A DNA stretch of 64,000 nucleotides from Denitratisoma sp. (GCA_032027165.1 JAVSMO010000001.1:867548-931547); one strand, 5' to 3'; shown: positions 7,843-17,130, counted from the first letter of the stretch. Program-made: numbers and translations. The notes: a model not told the origin generated them from the letters alone.

Positions 7843-9874
7843 CTTCCTCGGCTCGGTCCGCGCCAAGCTGGTGCTGATCGTCCTGCTGCCGCCCCTGGTG
7901 ATGGTGCCGGGGCTGGCCGGCCTGCTTTTCTACTGGGGCGATGCCGCCTACGACAAGCTGCTGGTGTCGCGCGTCAGCGCGGAGCTGATCACCGCCCACC
8001 AGTATCTCGACCGGGTGCTCGACACCAACCGGCGCGCCGTCGCCGGCTTCGCCGATTCGGCGCGGCTGGCGCGCGCCATGGAAAACGGCGGCCTGCGCGA
8101 GCTGCTGCAGCAGGCCGCCGCCAGCGAGCGCTTCGACTTCGTGCGCCTGCTCGACGCCGAGGGCCGCATCATTGCCGCCAGCGGCGACACGCCCGCCGGC
8201 CGCTGGCAGGACTGGCCGGTGGTGCGCGAAGCCCTCGACGGCCGCAAGAGCGTGGCCATCGACATCTTCAACGCCGCGCAGCTCGCCGAGATTTCGCCGG
8301 AACTGGCCCAGCGGGCCCGCGTGCCGCTGGTGCCGACGCCGAACGCCGCGCCCGACCCGCGCAGCGAGGAAACCCAGGGCATGCTGATCCATGCCGCCGC
8401 GCCGGTATGGAACGCCCAGGGCAGCCTCGCCGGCGTGGTGGTGGCCGGCGTCATGCTCAACCACAACCTCGACTTCGTCGACACCATCAACGACATCGTC
8501 TATCCGGAGGGCTCGCTGCCGCTCGGCAGCAAGGGCACCGCCACGCTGTTCCTCGGCGACGTGCGCATCGCCACCAACGTGCGCCTGTTCGGCGGCGACC
8601 GCGGAGAATCCGGAACGCGGGCGTTGGGCACCCGCGTCTCGCAAAGGGTGCGCGACGCCGTGCTGGGCGAGGGGCGCACCTGGCTCGACTCGGCCTTCGT
8701 GGTGAACGACTGGTACGTCTCCGGCTACGAGCCGGTGCTCGACGGCGCGGGCAGGCGCGTCGGCATGCTCTACGTCGGCTACCTCGAGACGCCCTTCGCC
8801 CGGGTCAAGCACACCATCTTCGCCACGCTGATCGGCCTCTTCGCCGCCGTCATGGCGGCCAGCAGCGCGCTGCTGCTGTGGCGGGCGCGTCGCGTCTTCA
8901 AGCCGCTGGAGACCATGGACGCGACGATGGCGGCGGTGGAGGCGGGCGACGTCACGGCGCGCGTCGGCGCCGTGCCCGGCCGCGACGAGATCGCGCGCCT
9001 GGCAGAGCACTTCGACCGGCTGCTCGACACCCTGCACGAGCGCAATGCCGAGCTGTCGCGCCTGAACACCGAACTCGACTTCAAGGTGATCGAGCGCACG
9101 CGCGAGCTGGCCCTCGCCCTGGAGGAGCTGCGCGCCGCGCAGAAGCAGCTGGTGCGCTCGGAGAAGCTCGCCGCCATCGGCCAGCTCACCGCCGGCGTGG
9201 CGCACGAGATCAACAACCCGATCGCCGTGATGCAGGGCAACCTCGACCTGCTGCGCGAGGAACTGGGCGAGGCCGCCGCGCCGGCGCGGAACGAGCTCAG
9301 GCTGCTCGACGAGCAGATCCACCGCGTCCGCGTCATCGTCACCAAGCTGCTGCAGTTCGCCCGCCCCGACGAATTCGCCGGCTACGTGGAGACGGTGGAC
9401 GTCAACGCCGTGGTGGCCGACTGCCTGGTGCTGGTGCGGCACGAACTGAAGAAGGGCGACATCGCGGTGGTGCAGGAACTGCGCGCCACGCAGCCGGTGC
9501 GCCTCAACCGCAACGAGCTGCAGCAGGTGCTGATCAACCTCGCCGTCAACGCCATCCACGCCATGGCGGCCGGCGGGCGCCTGGCCTTCGTCACGGAGAA
9601 CTGGGAGGGCAAGGGCGTGCGCATCGGCGTGCGCGATACCGGCGCGGGCATTCCGCCGGAGAACCTGGCGCGGGTGTTCGATCCCTTCTTCACGACCAAG
9701 AAGACCCAGGGCACCGGTCTCGGACTTTCCATCTCGCTGGCCTTGATCGAGCGCTACGGCGGCACCATATCGGTAGACAGCCGCCTGGGCGAGGGCACCG
9801 AATTCAGCGTCTTCCTGCTCGCCGAACCGGTGTTCCGCGAACAGGAAGGCCTAGATACGATTGTGAGTACCTGA
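7829..9874 (+). CDS. Sensor histidine kinase, Cache-HAMP-HisKA-HATPase
   Basis: A 681-residue membrane kinase. A transmembrane segment (about 14-35) is followed by a periplasmic Cache domain (about 40-325), a second membrane segment (about 330-350), HAMP (to about 405), a coiled coil, HisKA with phospho-acceptor H459 (GVAHEINNP), and an NtrB-type ATPase with N box (NLAVNAIHAM), G1 (DTGAGIP), F box (FDPFFTTKK) and G2 (GTGLGLSIS). No response regulator gene lies beside it. It overlaps yoaA by 14 bp and the next gene by one base (TGATG). The partner regulator and ligand are unknown. AHEINNP-type kinases often pair with NtrC-like regulators, but none is visible here. Confidence 0.9.
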   Translation: MRWPDFLGSVRAKLVLIVLLPPLVMVPGLAGLLFYWGDAAYDKLLVSRVSAELITAHQYLDRVLDTNRRAVAGFADSARLARAMENGGLRELLQQAAASERFDFVRLLDAEGRIIAASGDTPAGRWQDWPVVREALDGRKSVAIDIFNAAQLAEISPELAQRARVPLVPTPNAAPDPRSEETQGMLIHAAAPVWNAQGSLAGVVVAGVMLNHNLDFVDTINDIVYPEGSLPLGSKGTATLFLGDVRIATNVRLFGGDRGESGTRALGTRVSQRVRDAVLGEGRTWLDSAFVVNDWYVSGYEPVLDGAGRRVGMLYVGYLETPFARVKHTIFATLIGLFAAVMAASSALLLWRARRVFKPLETMDATMAAVEAGDVTARVGAVPGRDEIARLAEHFDRLLDTLHERNAELSRLNTELDFKVIERTRELALALEELRAAQKQLVRSEKLAAIGQLTAGVAHEINNPIAVMQGNLDLLREELGEAAAPARNELRLLDEQIHRVRVIVTKLLQFARPDEFAGYVETVDVNAVVADCLVLVRHELKKGDIAVVQELRATQPVRLNRNELQQVLINLAVNAIHAMAAGGRLAFVTENWEGKGVRIGVRDTGAGIPPENLARVFDPFFTTKKTQGTGLGLSISLALIERYGGTISVDSRLGEGTEFSVFLLAEPVFREQEGLDTIVST

Positions 9875-11166
9875 TGAGCTCGAAATGCATCCGCCTGGCG
9901 GAAACCCTCAACCGCGACTGCCAGTGCGTCAGCGTGGACCGCGACAGGCTGCGCCGCGCCCTGGCGCAGGGCGAGGCCGGCGCCGACATGATCCGCCTGA
10001 TCGAGGAGGAGCGGCCGCACCTCTTCGCCCAGACGACCGTTTTCCTCGGCCAGGCCAGCGTCGAGCGCATGGCCGAGGTCGTCGCGGCGGTGGAGCGCGT
10101 GGCGGCGCTGCCGGCCTGGGCCGAGCGCGTGCTGGCCTGGGCGCCGGAGACGGCGCGGCACGAGACCGCCGCAGCCGGCGTCTTCATGGGCTACGACTTC
10201 CATCTGGGGGAGGACGGCCCGCAGCTCATCGAGATCAACACCAATGCCGGCGGCGGCCTGCTGAATGCCGCCCTCTCGCAGGCGCAGTTCGCCTGCTGCG
10301 AGGAGGTGGCCGCCATGCTGCCCGGGGTGCATCCGGCGCCGACGCTGGAGCAGGACTACGTCGACATGTTCCGCGAGGAGTGGCGCGCCGAGCGGGGCGG
10401 GGCGCTGCTGCGCCGCATCGCCATCGTCGATGAGAAGCCGCAGGAGCAATATCTTTACCCGGAATTCCTGCTCTTCAGGAAGCTCTTCGAGCGCCATGGC
10501 ATCGCGGCGGTCGTCTGCGATCCGGCGGATCTGGCATTTGCGGACGGCGCGCTGCGGCTCGGCGGCGAGCGCATCGACCTGGTCTACAATCGGCTGACGG
10601 ATTTCGGCCTGGAGACGCCGGCCAGCGCCGCGCTGCGGCAGGCCTGGCTGGCGGGGGCGGTGGTGCTGACGCCGCATCCGCGCGCCCATGCCCTCTACGC
10701 CGACAAGCGCAACCTGACGCTGCTGACCGACGAGGCGGTGCTCGCCGAACTGGGCGTCGACGAGGCGACGCGCGCCGTGCTGCTGGGCGGCATCCCGCGC
10801 ACGCGCCGCGTGCGGCGCGAGGAGGCCGAGGACCTGTGGGCGCGCCGCAAGCAGCTGTTCTTCAAGCCGGCCGCCGGCTTCGGCGGGCGGGCGGCCTACC
10901 GCGGCGACAAGCTGACCAAGCGGGTGTTCGAGGAGATCCTCGAGGGCGATTATGTCGTGCAGGCGCTGGTGCCGCCCTCGGCGCGGCGCGTCGGCACGGA
11001 CGCCGAGCAGGTCGAACTGAAGATCGACCTGCGCAACTATACGTATCGGGGGCGGGTGCAGCTGGTGACGGCGCGCCTGTACCAGGGGCAGACGACGAAT
11101 TTCCGCACGCCGGGCGGCGGCTTCGCGCCGGTGCTGACGGTGCCGAGGATTGAAGGGGCTTCATGA
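9874..11166 (+). CDS. ATP-grasp-like protein of unknown substrate
   Basis: A 430-residue protein with features of ATP-grasp carboxylate-amine ligases, especially the circularly permuted, glutathionylspermidine-synthase-like kind. These include LIEINTNAGGGLLNAAL (about 118-134), a Lys-rich FFKPAAGFGGRAAY (about 330) resembling the nucleotide lid, and ELKIDLRNYTYRGRVQLVTARLYQGQ with N-F-R-T-P-G-G-G-F near the end (Mg/ATP ligands). ATP-grasp enzymes join a carboxylate to an amine or thiol through an acyl phosphate; the substrate here is not evident. It begins one base inside the kinase stop and overlaps mobB by 4 bp, so translation is coupled. Family is likely; exact role unknown. Confidence 0.65.
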   Translation: MSSKCIRLAETLNRDCQCVSVDRDRLRRALAQGEAGADMIRLIEEERPHLFAQTTVFLGQASVERMAEVVAAVERVAALPAWAERVLAWAPETARHETAAAGVFMGYDFHLGEDGPQLIEINTNAGGGLLNAALSQAQFACCEEVAAMLPGVHPAPTLEQDYVDMFREEWRAERGGALLRRIAIVDEKPQEQYLYPEFLLFRKLFERHGIAAVVCDPADLAFADGALRLGGERIDLVYNRLTDFGLETPASAALRQAWLAGAVVLTPHPRAHALYADKRNLTLLTDEAVLAELGVDEATRAVLLGGIPRTRRVRREEAEDLWARRKQLFFKPAAGFGGRAAYRGDKLTKRVFEEILEGDYVVQALVPPSARRVGTDAEQVELKIDLRNYTYRGRVQLVTARLYQGQTTNFRTPGGGFAPVLTVPRIEGAS

Positions 11167-11660
11167 AGGTTTTTGGGTTCGCCGGCTATTCCGGCTCGGG
11201 CAAGACGACGCTGATCGAGCAGCTCATCCCGCGCTTCGTCGCGCGCGGGTTGAAGGTCTCGCTCATCAAGCATGCCCACCACGGCTTCGACATCGACCAG
11301 CCGGGCAAGGATTCGTACCGCCACCGCGAGGCCGGCTGCTCGGAGGTGCTGCTCACCTCGAACCAGCGCTGGGTGCTGATGCACGAGCTTCGCGGCGAGC
11401 GGGAACCGACGCTGGAAGAGCAGATCAAACTGCTGTCGCCCTGCGACCTGGCCCTGGTGGAAGGCTACAAGACCAACGACCTGATTCCGAAACTGGAGGT
11501 GTACCGGCCCTCGGTCGGCAAGCCGCCGATCCATACCGAGCACCCGAACATCGTCGCCGTGGCGAGCGATGCGAAAATCGATACGACGCTGCCGGTGCTG
11601 GACATCAACGACCCGGACGCCATCGCGCAGTTCATCGTGCAATTGCTGGAGTTGAAATGA
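11163..11660 (+). CDS. mobB: MobB, molybdopterin-guanine dinucleotide biosynthesis adapter
   Basis: A 165-residue P-loop protein: FGFAGYSGSGKTTL at 4-17, then LIKHAHHGFDIDQPGKDSYRHREAG, the MobB hallmark, and LVEGYKTNDL for the second nucleotide motif. MobB binds GTP and assists MobA in attaching GMP to molybdopterin, giving the MGD cofactor of DMSO-reductase-family enzymes such as the oxidoreductase at 28967-31690. mobA is not in the window. It overlaps moeA by 4 bp (ATGA), forming a continuous cofactor operon. Confidence 0.93.
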   Translation: MKVFGFAGYSGSGKTTLIEQLIPRFVARGLKVSLIKHAHHGFDIDQPGKDSYRHREAGCSEVLLTSNQRWVLMHELRGEREPTLEEQIKLLSPCDLALVEGYKTNDLIPKLEVYRPSVGKPPIHTEHPNIVAVASDAKIDTTLPVLDINDPDAIAQFIVQLLELK

Positions 11661-12865
11661 GCCTCCTGTCCTTCGACGAAGCCCTGGATAAGCTCCTCGC
11701 CGCCGCCCGCCCGGTGACGGAGATCGAGGCGGTGGATACCGTCGCCGCCGCCGGCCGCACGCTGGCGCGTGCGCAGGCGAGCGGCATCGTCGTGCCGCCG
11801 CTCGACAACTCGGCGATGGACGGCTATGCCGTGCGTCTTGCCGACATCGCCGCTTCGGGCGTTCGATTGCCGGTGGCGCAGCGCATCCCCGCCGGCAGCG
11901 TCGGCACGCCGCTCCAGCCCGGCACGGCGGCGCGCATCTTCACCGGCGCGCCGGTGCCGGAGGGCGCCGATGCGGTGGTGATGCAGGAGTTGTGCGAGCA
12001 TGCCGGCGAGGGCGTCGTGCAGGTGAACCATGTGCCGCGCCCCGGCGAGAACATCCGCCGCGCCGGCGAGGACATTCAAAACGGCGCCGAAATCCTCGCC
12101 GCCGGCACGCGGCTGGCGCCGCAGGACATCGGCCTGGCCGCCTCGGTGGGGCTGGCGACGCTGCCGGTGTTCCGGCGGCTGCGCGTGGCGGTGTTCTTCA
12201 CCGGCGACGAGCTGTCGATGCCGGGCGAGACGCTCAAGCCGGGCGGCATCTACAACTCGAACCGCTACACCCTGCGCGGGCTGCTTGCCGCGCTCGGCTG
12301 CGAGGTGCGCGACCTCGGCATCGTGCGCGATACGCTGGAGGCGACGCGCGCCGCGCTGCGCGAGGCGGCGGCGGAGAGCGATGTCATCATCACCAGCGGC
12401 GGCGTCTCCGTCGGCGAGGAAGACCACGTCAAGGCGGCGGTGCAGGCGGAAGGCGCCCTCGACCTGTGGAAGATCGCGATAAAACCCGGGAAACCGCTCG
12501 CATTCGGCAAAGTCAGTCGCCGCGACACGGCGTTCATCGGCCTGCCGGGCAATCCGGTGTCCACCTTCGTCACCTTTTTGATGCTGGTGCGGCCCTTCCT
12601 GCTCGCCTGCCAGGGCGCGCGCGTCACGGCGCCGCACGGCCTGATGATGCGCGCCGACTTCGACTGGCCGAAGCCGGACCGGCGGCGCGAGTTCCTGCGC
12701 GTGCGCATCAACAATGATGGCGGACTCGACCTGTTCCCCAACCAGAGCTCGGGCGTGCTGACCTCCTGCGCCTGGGCCGACGGCGTGGTGGACAATCCGC
12801 CGGCGCAGGCCGTGCAACGCGGCGAGCTGGTGCGCTTTCTGCCGTTTTCCGAGTTGTTATACTGA
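11657..12865 (+). CDS. moeA: MoeA, molybdopterin molybdenumtransferase
   Basis: A 402-residue protein of full family length. Visible signatures are PPLDNSAMDGYAV (about 49-61), FTGDELSMPGE and GGIYNSNRYTLRGLL, TSGGVSVGEEDHVK, and PGKPLAFGKV with FIGLPGNPVSTFV. MoeA inserts molybdate into adenylylated molybdopterin to give active Moco. I start at the ATG at 11657 overlapping mobB; the open frame runs further upstream but lacks MoeA similarity. One copy of the dispersed 24-bp motif lies inside it and codes for G-K-V-S-R-R-D-T-A in the PGKPLAFGKV region. Confidence 0.95.
   Translation: MSLLSFDEALDKLLAAARPVTEIEAVDTVAAAGRTLARAQASGIVVPPLDNSAMDGYAVRLADIAASGVRLPVAQRIPAGSVGTPLQPGTAARIFTGAPVPEGADAVVMQELCEHAGEGVVQVNHVPRPGENIRRAGEDIQNGAEILAAGTRLAPQDIGLAASVGLATLPVFRRLRVAVFFTGDELSMPGETLKPGGIYNSNRYTLRGLLAALGCEVRDLGIVRDTLEATRAALREAAAESDVIITSGGVSVGEEDHVKAAVQAEGALDLWKIAIKPGKPLAFGKVSRRDTAFIGLPGNPVSTFVTFLMLVRPFLLACQGARVTAPHGLMMRADFDWPKPDRRREFLRVRINNDGGLDLFPNQSSGVLTSCAWADGVVDNPPAQAVQRGELVRFLPFSELLY
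12509..12532 (+). repeat. Dispersed bipartite motif, copy 3
   Basis: Exact AAAGTCAGT-N9-ACGGCG, spacer CGCCGCGAC, sense strand inside moeA, read as K-V-S-R-R-D-T-A. Confidence 0.85.
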
Positions 12866-12868
12866 ATC

Positions 12869-13120
12869 ATGCTTAAAGTTCTCTATTTCGCCGGGCTGCG
12901 CGAGGCGCTCGGCCAGTCCTCCGAGCAATTGGCCTTGCCGGCCGGGGTCGGCAATGTCGGCCAGCTGCATGCCCATCTCGTTGCGCGCGGCGGCGCCTGG
13001 GAGGCGCTGGGGAAGACGAAAAACCTGCGCATCGCGGTGAACCAGCGGATGGCGGCGATGGATGCATCGATCCGCGATGGCGACGAGGTGGCCTTTTTCC
13101 CGCCGGTGACGGGTGGCTAG
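12869..13120 (+). CDS. moaD: MoaD, molybdopterin synthase small subunit
   Basis: An 83-residue ubiquitin-fold protein starting MLKVLYFAGLREALG and ending F-F-P-P-V-T-G-G. The C-terminal Gly-Gly is adenylylated by MoeB and carries the thiocarboxylate sulfur delivered to cyclic pyranopterin. It follows moeA by three bases and overlaps moaE by 8 bp; the two subunits form the MPT synthase heterotetramer. Confidence 0.95.
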   Translation: MLKVLYFAGLREALGQSSEQLALPAGVGNVGQLHAHLVARGGAWEALGKTKNLRIAVNQRMAAMDASIRDGDEVAFFPPVTGG

Positions 13121-13574
13121 CGTGAAGATCAGCGTGCAGACCGAAGACTTCGATTTCGGCGCCGAGTGTGCCGCGATGACGCGCGGCCGCACGGACATCG
13201 GCGCCGTGGCGAGCTTCGTCGGCCTGGTGCGCGATTCGAACGACGGCGCCGGCATCTCGCGGATGACACTGGAGCACTATCCCGGCATGACCGAGAAGTC
13301 GCTGGAGGAGATCGTCGAACAGGCGCGCGGCCGCTGGGATGTCATGGACGCCACGGTGATCCACCGCGTGGGGGAACTGAAGCCGGGCGACAATATCGTG
13401 CTGGTGGTCGTCGCCAGCGCGCACCGCGGCGACGCCTTCGCCGCCTGCGAGTTCATCATGGACTACCTGAAGACCCGCGCGCCGTTCTGGAAGAAGGAGG
13501 AAACCCCGGAGGGCGGGCGCTGGGTCGACGCGCGCGAGTCGGACGACGTCGCGGCGGAGAAGTGGGAAACGTGA
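13113..13574 (+). CDS. moaE: MoaE, molybdopterin synthase large subunit
   Basis: About 153 residues from GTG at 13113 (MASVKISVQTEDFDFGAE); a GTG at 13122 is possible. The family motifs are GAVASFVGLVRDSNDG, LEHYPGMTEKSLEEI, VIHRVGELKPGDNIVLVVVASAHRGDAF and the active-site region KTRAPFWKKEE. MoaE binds cyclic pyranopterin monophosphate and receives sulfur from MoaD to give molybdopterin. It closes the seven-gene operon; its stop lies inside a 12-bp inverted repeat. Confidence 0.95.
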   Translation: MASVKISVQTEDFDFGAECAAMTRGRTDIGAVASFVGLVRDSNDGAGISRMTLEHYPGMTEKSLEEIVEQARGRWDVMDATVIHRVGELKPGDNIVLVVVASAHRGDAFAACEFIMDYLKTRAPFWKKEETPEGGRWVDARESDDVAAEKWET

Positions 13575-13597
13575 GGGACGGAACGTCCGTCCCTCAC
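13571..13597. terminator. Hairpin between convergent moaE and phasin genes
   Basis: Perfect 12-bp arms, GTGAGGGACGGA and TCCGTCCCTCAC, with a 3-base loop. It includes the moaE stop and ends 11 bases before the phasin stop. Placement suggests a terminator serving both strands, though there is no T-tract. Confidence 0.6.
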
Positions 13598-13607
13598 GGT
13601 TGAAGCA

Positions 13608-14120
13608 TCACTGGACTTTTACGCTCTTGCCCTTGCCCGTGCCGGGCATGGTGAAGGCGGCGGCCGAGGCCTTGGCGATCTGGTCGAAGGCGTCCTTGGC
13701 GGTGCCGAAGGCCTTCTGCATGGTGGCGAAGGCGTCCTCGCCGCCGCCGGGCAGGCCGCTCACCGACATCATCTTCTTGAAGTTGTCCATCATTTCCTGG
13801 CTGGTGCCGGCCATCTGCTGGCCCAGCATGCGGTTGAACGCACTCTGCGCCTCGGAGGTGATGTCGGCCATTTCGCGCATGGCCTCCATCATCTTCTGCG
13901 AGGTTTCCTGGGCGAAGCGGGTGCGCAGGGCCAGCGCATCCTGCGGATCCTTCGCCTCGGTCAGCGCCCGGGCGTTTTTCACGCTCTCTTCGAAGAGTGC
14001 GCGCGCCGTCTCAACCTGAAGCTCCATGATGCGCCTGGAGTTCTCCAGCGACATCTGCGTCAGCTTCATGGCGGCATCGAGGTTTTTCCGGTGCATTTCC
14101 GCGAACTGTTCGTTGCTCAT
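13608..14120 (-). CDS. Phasin family protein (PHA granule coat)
   Basis: A 170-residue helical, amphipathic protein starting MSNEQFAEMHRKNLDAAMKL, with long runs of helix formers (SRRIMELQVETARALFEESVKNARALTEAKDPQDAL) typical of Phasin_2 proteins and a basic tail (G-K-G-K-S-V-K-V). Phasins coat polyhydroxyalkanoate granules and control their number and size. AGGAGGG stands 7 bases upstream, a near-perfect ribosome-binding site fitting an abundant protein. No phaC or phaB is nearby. Confidence 0.85.
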   Translation of the reverse strand: MSNEQFAEMHRKNLDAAMKLTQMSLENSRRIMELQVETARALFEESVKNARALTEAKDPQDALALRTRFAQETSQKMMEAMREMADITSEAQSAFNRMLGQQMAGTSQEMMDNFKKMMSVSGLPGGGEDAFATMQKAFGTAKDAFDQIAKASAAAFTMPGTGKGKSVKVQ

Positions 14121-14197
14121 GTGTTTCCCTCCTGGATGGATGTCGAAACCCGCCGGGATATGATGCGCCGATTATGCGGGCTTGAAAAGCCGGGACC

Positions 14198-16966
14198 TTA
14201 GCCGAGGGTGAAGAGGAAGGCGGCGCCCTGGCCCGGCGCGCTCTCGGCGCGGATGCTGCCGCCATGGCGGCGGATGACGCGGTGGACGATGGCCAGGCCG
14301 ATGCCGGTGCCCTCGAAATCCTTGGGGTCGTGCAGGCGCTGGAAGGGCTGGAACAGCTTGTCGGCGTAGGCCATGTCGATGCCGGCGCCATTGTCGCGGA
14401 TGAAGTATTCCCCGGTGGCCTCCCGGCGGCCGAATTCGATCTGTGGGTCGGCAGTGTGCGCAGTGAATTTCCAGGCGTTACGCAGGAGGTTGTTCAGCGC
14501 CACCTTGAGCAGGACGGGGTCGCCCGCGACGCTCAGCCCCGGCTGGATGGCCCAGGCCACCTGGCGCGACGGATGCGCCTCGGCCAGTTCCTGCGCCAGT
14601 TCGGCGACGACCTGGCTGAGGTCCACCCGGTGGGGCCGCAGTTCCTGCCGGCTGACCTGGGCCAGGTCGAGCAGGTTGTCGATGAGCGTGCCCATCTTCT
14701 GGGTCGCCCGGCGGATGCGCTGGAGGTGGTCGCGGCCGGCCTCGCCGATGGCCTCGCCGTAGTCCTCGGCGATGACGTGGCTGAAACCGTCGATGGCGCG
14801 CAGCGGCGCGCGCAGGTCGTGGGAGACGGAGTAGCTGAAGGATTCCAGTTCGCGGTTGGAGTTTTCCAGCTCCGCCGTGCGCTCGCGCACGCGCCGCTCG
14901 AGGTCGGCATTCAGCTGTCGGATCTCGTCCTCGGCGCGCTTGCGCTCCGAGATGTCGGTGAACACGCCGATGTAGTGCGTCGGCCTGCCCTGGCTGTCCG
15001 TCACCACCGAGATGCTGAGGATTTCGGCATAGATCTCGCCGTTCTTGCGCTTGTTCCAGATCTCGCCGCTCCAGTAGCCCCTGTAGTCGATCGAATCCCA
15101 CATCGTCTTGTAGAAGGCCGCGTCCTGGCGGCCGGACTGGAGCAGGCGCGGGTTTTTGCCGATCACCTCCTCCTGCGCGTAGCCGGTGATCGCGGTGAAG
15201 GCCGGATTGACCGAGATGATGTTGCGGTGCAGGTCGGTGATGGTGACGCCTTCGCGCGAACTTTCGAAGACGGTGGCGGCCAGGCGCATTTGCAGTTCGG
15301 CCTGCTTCTTCTCGGTGATGTCGTGGGCCGTGCCGACGGCGGCGAGGGCCTTGCCGTCCTTGTCGAACTCCAGTTCGGCCAGTTCGCGGACCCAGCGCGT
15401 TTCGCCATGGGCGACGATGCGGTGCTCGAAGTCGTAAGGGGCGCCGCCAAGAGCGGCCATCCAGGCCCGGTTTACCGCCTCGCGGTCGTCGGGGTGCACG
15501 CGCGAGAGGAACAGCTCGTAGGTGAGCGGAGTGCCGGGCACGACGTCGAAGATGCGATAGGCCTCGTCGGACCAGGCCAGCCGGTTGTCGTGCAGGTCCA
15601 GCGACCAACTGCCGATATGGGTGATCTCCTGCGCCTTGCGCAGCTGCGCTTCGCTTTCGCGCAGGACGGCTTCCAGCCGCCGCCGCTCGGTGAGATCCAC
15701 GAAGACGACGACGGCGCGGTCGTCGAAGCGCGTCAGGTAGCAGTCGAAGGTGCGTTCCTCCCCGTTCTTGCAGCGGATGGCGGCCTCGAACGGCGGCATC
15801 GTCCCGCCGCAGTCCTTCGCCCGCTCGTAGTGCGCCTGCCAGTCCCGGCGGACGCTGCGGCGGTATTCGGTATCCGGGTAGGCGAGACGGTACCAGTGGC
15901 CGACGTCGGGCAGGTCGGCGCTCTCGTAGCCGGTGAGCTCGCTGAAGCGCCGGTTGAGGAAAATGACGTTATGGCCTGCGCCCTGGGCGATCATCATCGG
16001 CAGGGGGGATTCGACGATCAGCCTTTGCAGGTCGGCCTTGGCCGAGGCCAGCTGATCCTGGCGGCGGCGGCCGAGCCAGCCCAGATAGAAAATTGCCGCT
16101 GCTGCTGCAGCGAACATCAGGATACGGTTGAGCAGGTTGCCTCGCCATGCCGCCAGAACCTCGTCGTAGTCGCGCGAAACGAAGACGATCAGGCCGGGAT
16201 TGACATCGAGGCGGCGCAGGACCGAGGCGCGTTCGATGCCCGTGAACTTGACGGGGTTGAGGTGGCGGGTCGTGCGTGATCCCGCTGCGAGGTGCGCCTC
16301 GAAGGCGAGGCCTCCCTTGAGATTCTTACCGGTCAGTTCGGGCTGCGGCACGTCGTAGAGGATATCCCCGTCGGTGTTCACCAGCAGGGCATGGCCGCTG
16401 CCCTCGGGGCGGACGGTTTCCAGCACCGCCTTGAAGAATTCGGGGTCGATCGATGCGCCGACGATGCCGGCGAAGCCCCCTTCCGCATCGAATAGCGCGC
16501 GCGAGATGGCGACCACGTATTGGTTCTGGGCCGAAAGATAGGGTCGGGAGACGAATAGCCCGCCCGGCTTCGGGGCGTCGCGGTGATGGGCGAAGTATTC
16601 GCGGCCGGAGGCGTCGAATCCGGCGTACTTCGGGTCCGAAATCGCCACGATCCGGCCATTCCGGTCGCTGACGAAGACGACGCGCATTTCGGGAAAACGG
16701 CTGGCCCGGTCGGCCAGGATGCCGTTCAGCGCGGCGGTGTTCTTCGAGGATGGGGGATGCAGGAGGTTGGCGATTTCCTGGAGGCTCAGGTCTACCGCGC
16801 GCAGCGCGCCGGAGAGCTGCGCGTCGGCGATGCGGGCATGGGAATCGAGGTAACGGTACTCCTGCTCGAGGTTGCGACGATAGCTTTGCCAGGCGTCCCA
16901 TGAAAGCGTGGCGGCAAGCACCGCCACCGCAAGGATCGGCAGCGCCCAGCCGCGCAGCGTTGCCAT
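14198..16966 (-). CDS. Multi-PAS sensor histidine kinase
   Basis: A 922-residue membrane kinase from the ATG at 16966, chosen for the GGGGGAGGG six bases upstream; the open frame reaches 17026. There is a membrane segment (about 6-25), a periplasmic Cache domain (about 35-270, with YFAHHRDAP and V-S-R-P-Y-L), a second segment (MFAAAAAAIFYLGWLG, about 285), and three PAS domains (about 315-680). HisKA carries S-Y-S-V-S-H-D-L-R-A-P-L-R and the ATPase has LLRNAWKFT, RDNGAGIDM and GTGIGLAIVHRV. The kinase core is closely related to those at 32456, 35772 and 38143. No adjacent regulator gene. Divergent from clpB. Confidence 0.9.
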   Translation of the reverse strand: MATLRGWALPILAVAVLAATLSWDAWQSYRRNLEQEYRYLDSHARIADAQLSGALRAVDLSLQEIANLLHPPSSKNTAALNGILADRASRFPEMRVVFVSDRNGRIVAISDPKYAGFDASGREYFAHHRDAPKPGGLFVSRPYLSAQNQYVVAISRALFDAEGGFAGIVGASIDPEFFKAVLETVRPEGSGHALLVNTDGDILYDVPQPELTGKNLKGGLAFEAHLAAGSRTTRHLNPVKFTGIERASVLRRLDVNPGLIVFVSRDYDEVLAAWRGNLLNRILMFAAAAAAIFYLGWLGRRRQDQLASAKADLQRLIVESPLPMMIAQGAGHNVIFLNRRFSELTGYESADLPDVGHWYRLAYPDTEYRRSVRRDWQAHYERAKDCGGTMPPFEAAIRCKNGEERTFDCYLTRFDDRAVVVFVDLTERRRLEAVLRESEAQLRKAQEITHIGSWSLDLHDNRLAWSDEAYRIFDVVPGTPLTYELFLSRVHPDDREAVNRAWMAALGGAPYDFEHRIVAHGETRWVRELAELEFDKDGKALAAVGTAHDITEKKQAELQMRLAATVFESSREGVTITDLHRNIISVNPAFTAITGYAQEEVIGKNPRLLQSGRQDAAFYKTMWDSIDYRGYWSGEIWNKRKNGEIYAEILSISVVTDSQGRPTHYIGVFTDISERKRAEDEIRQLNADLERRVRERTAELENSNRELESFSYSVSHDLRAPLRAIDGFSHVIAEDYGEAIGEAGRDHLQRIRRATQKMGTLIDNLLDLAQVSRQELRPHRVDLSQVVAELAQELAEAHPSRQVAWAIQPGLSVAGDPVLLKVALNNLLRNAWKFTAHTADPQIEFGRREATGEYFIRDNGAGIDMAYADKLFQPFQRLHDPKDFEGTGIGLAIVHRVIRRHGGSIRAESAPGQGAAFLFTLG

Positions 16967-17071
16967 GAAGCCCTCCCCCGACCGAGCCGAATCGGGAGCA
17001 TCCGTTTGTGGGAGTGGAACGATCAAGTATTACTTTCGATATAGGAAATCAGAATACAGGGAGCACCCCGG

Positions 17072-17099
17072 CTTGAAAACCCCCGTGCCAGCCCCATCT
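17072..17099 (+). promoter_or_regulatory. Sigma-32 heat-shock promoter of clpB
   Basis: CTTGAAA at 17072-17078 and CCCCATCT at 17092-17099 with a 13-bp spacer match the sigma-32 consensus (CTTGAA, 13-15 bp, CCCCATnT). It lies 32 bases before the clpB start, as expected for a heat-shock gene. Confidence 0.85.
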
Positions 17100-17130
17100 A
17101 CCCGCCAGACACCCTTTTCGGAAGAAAAAC

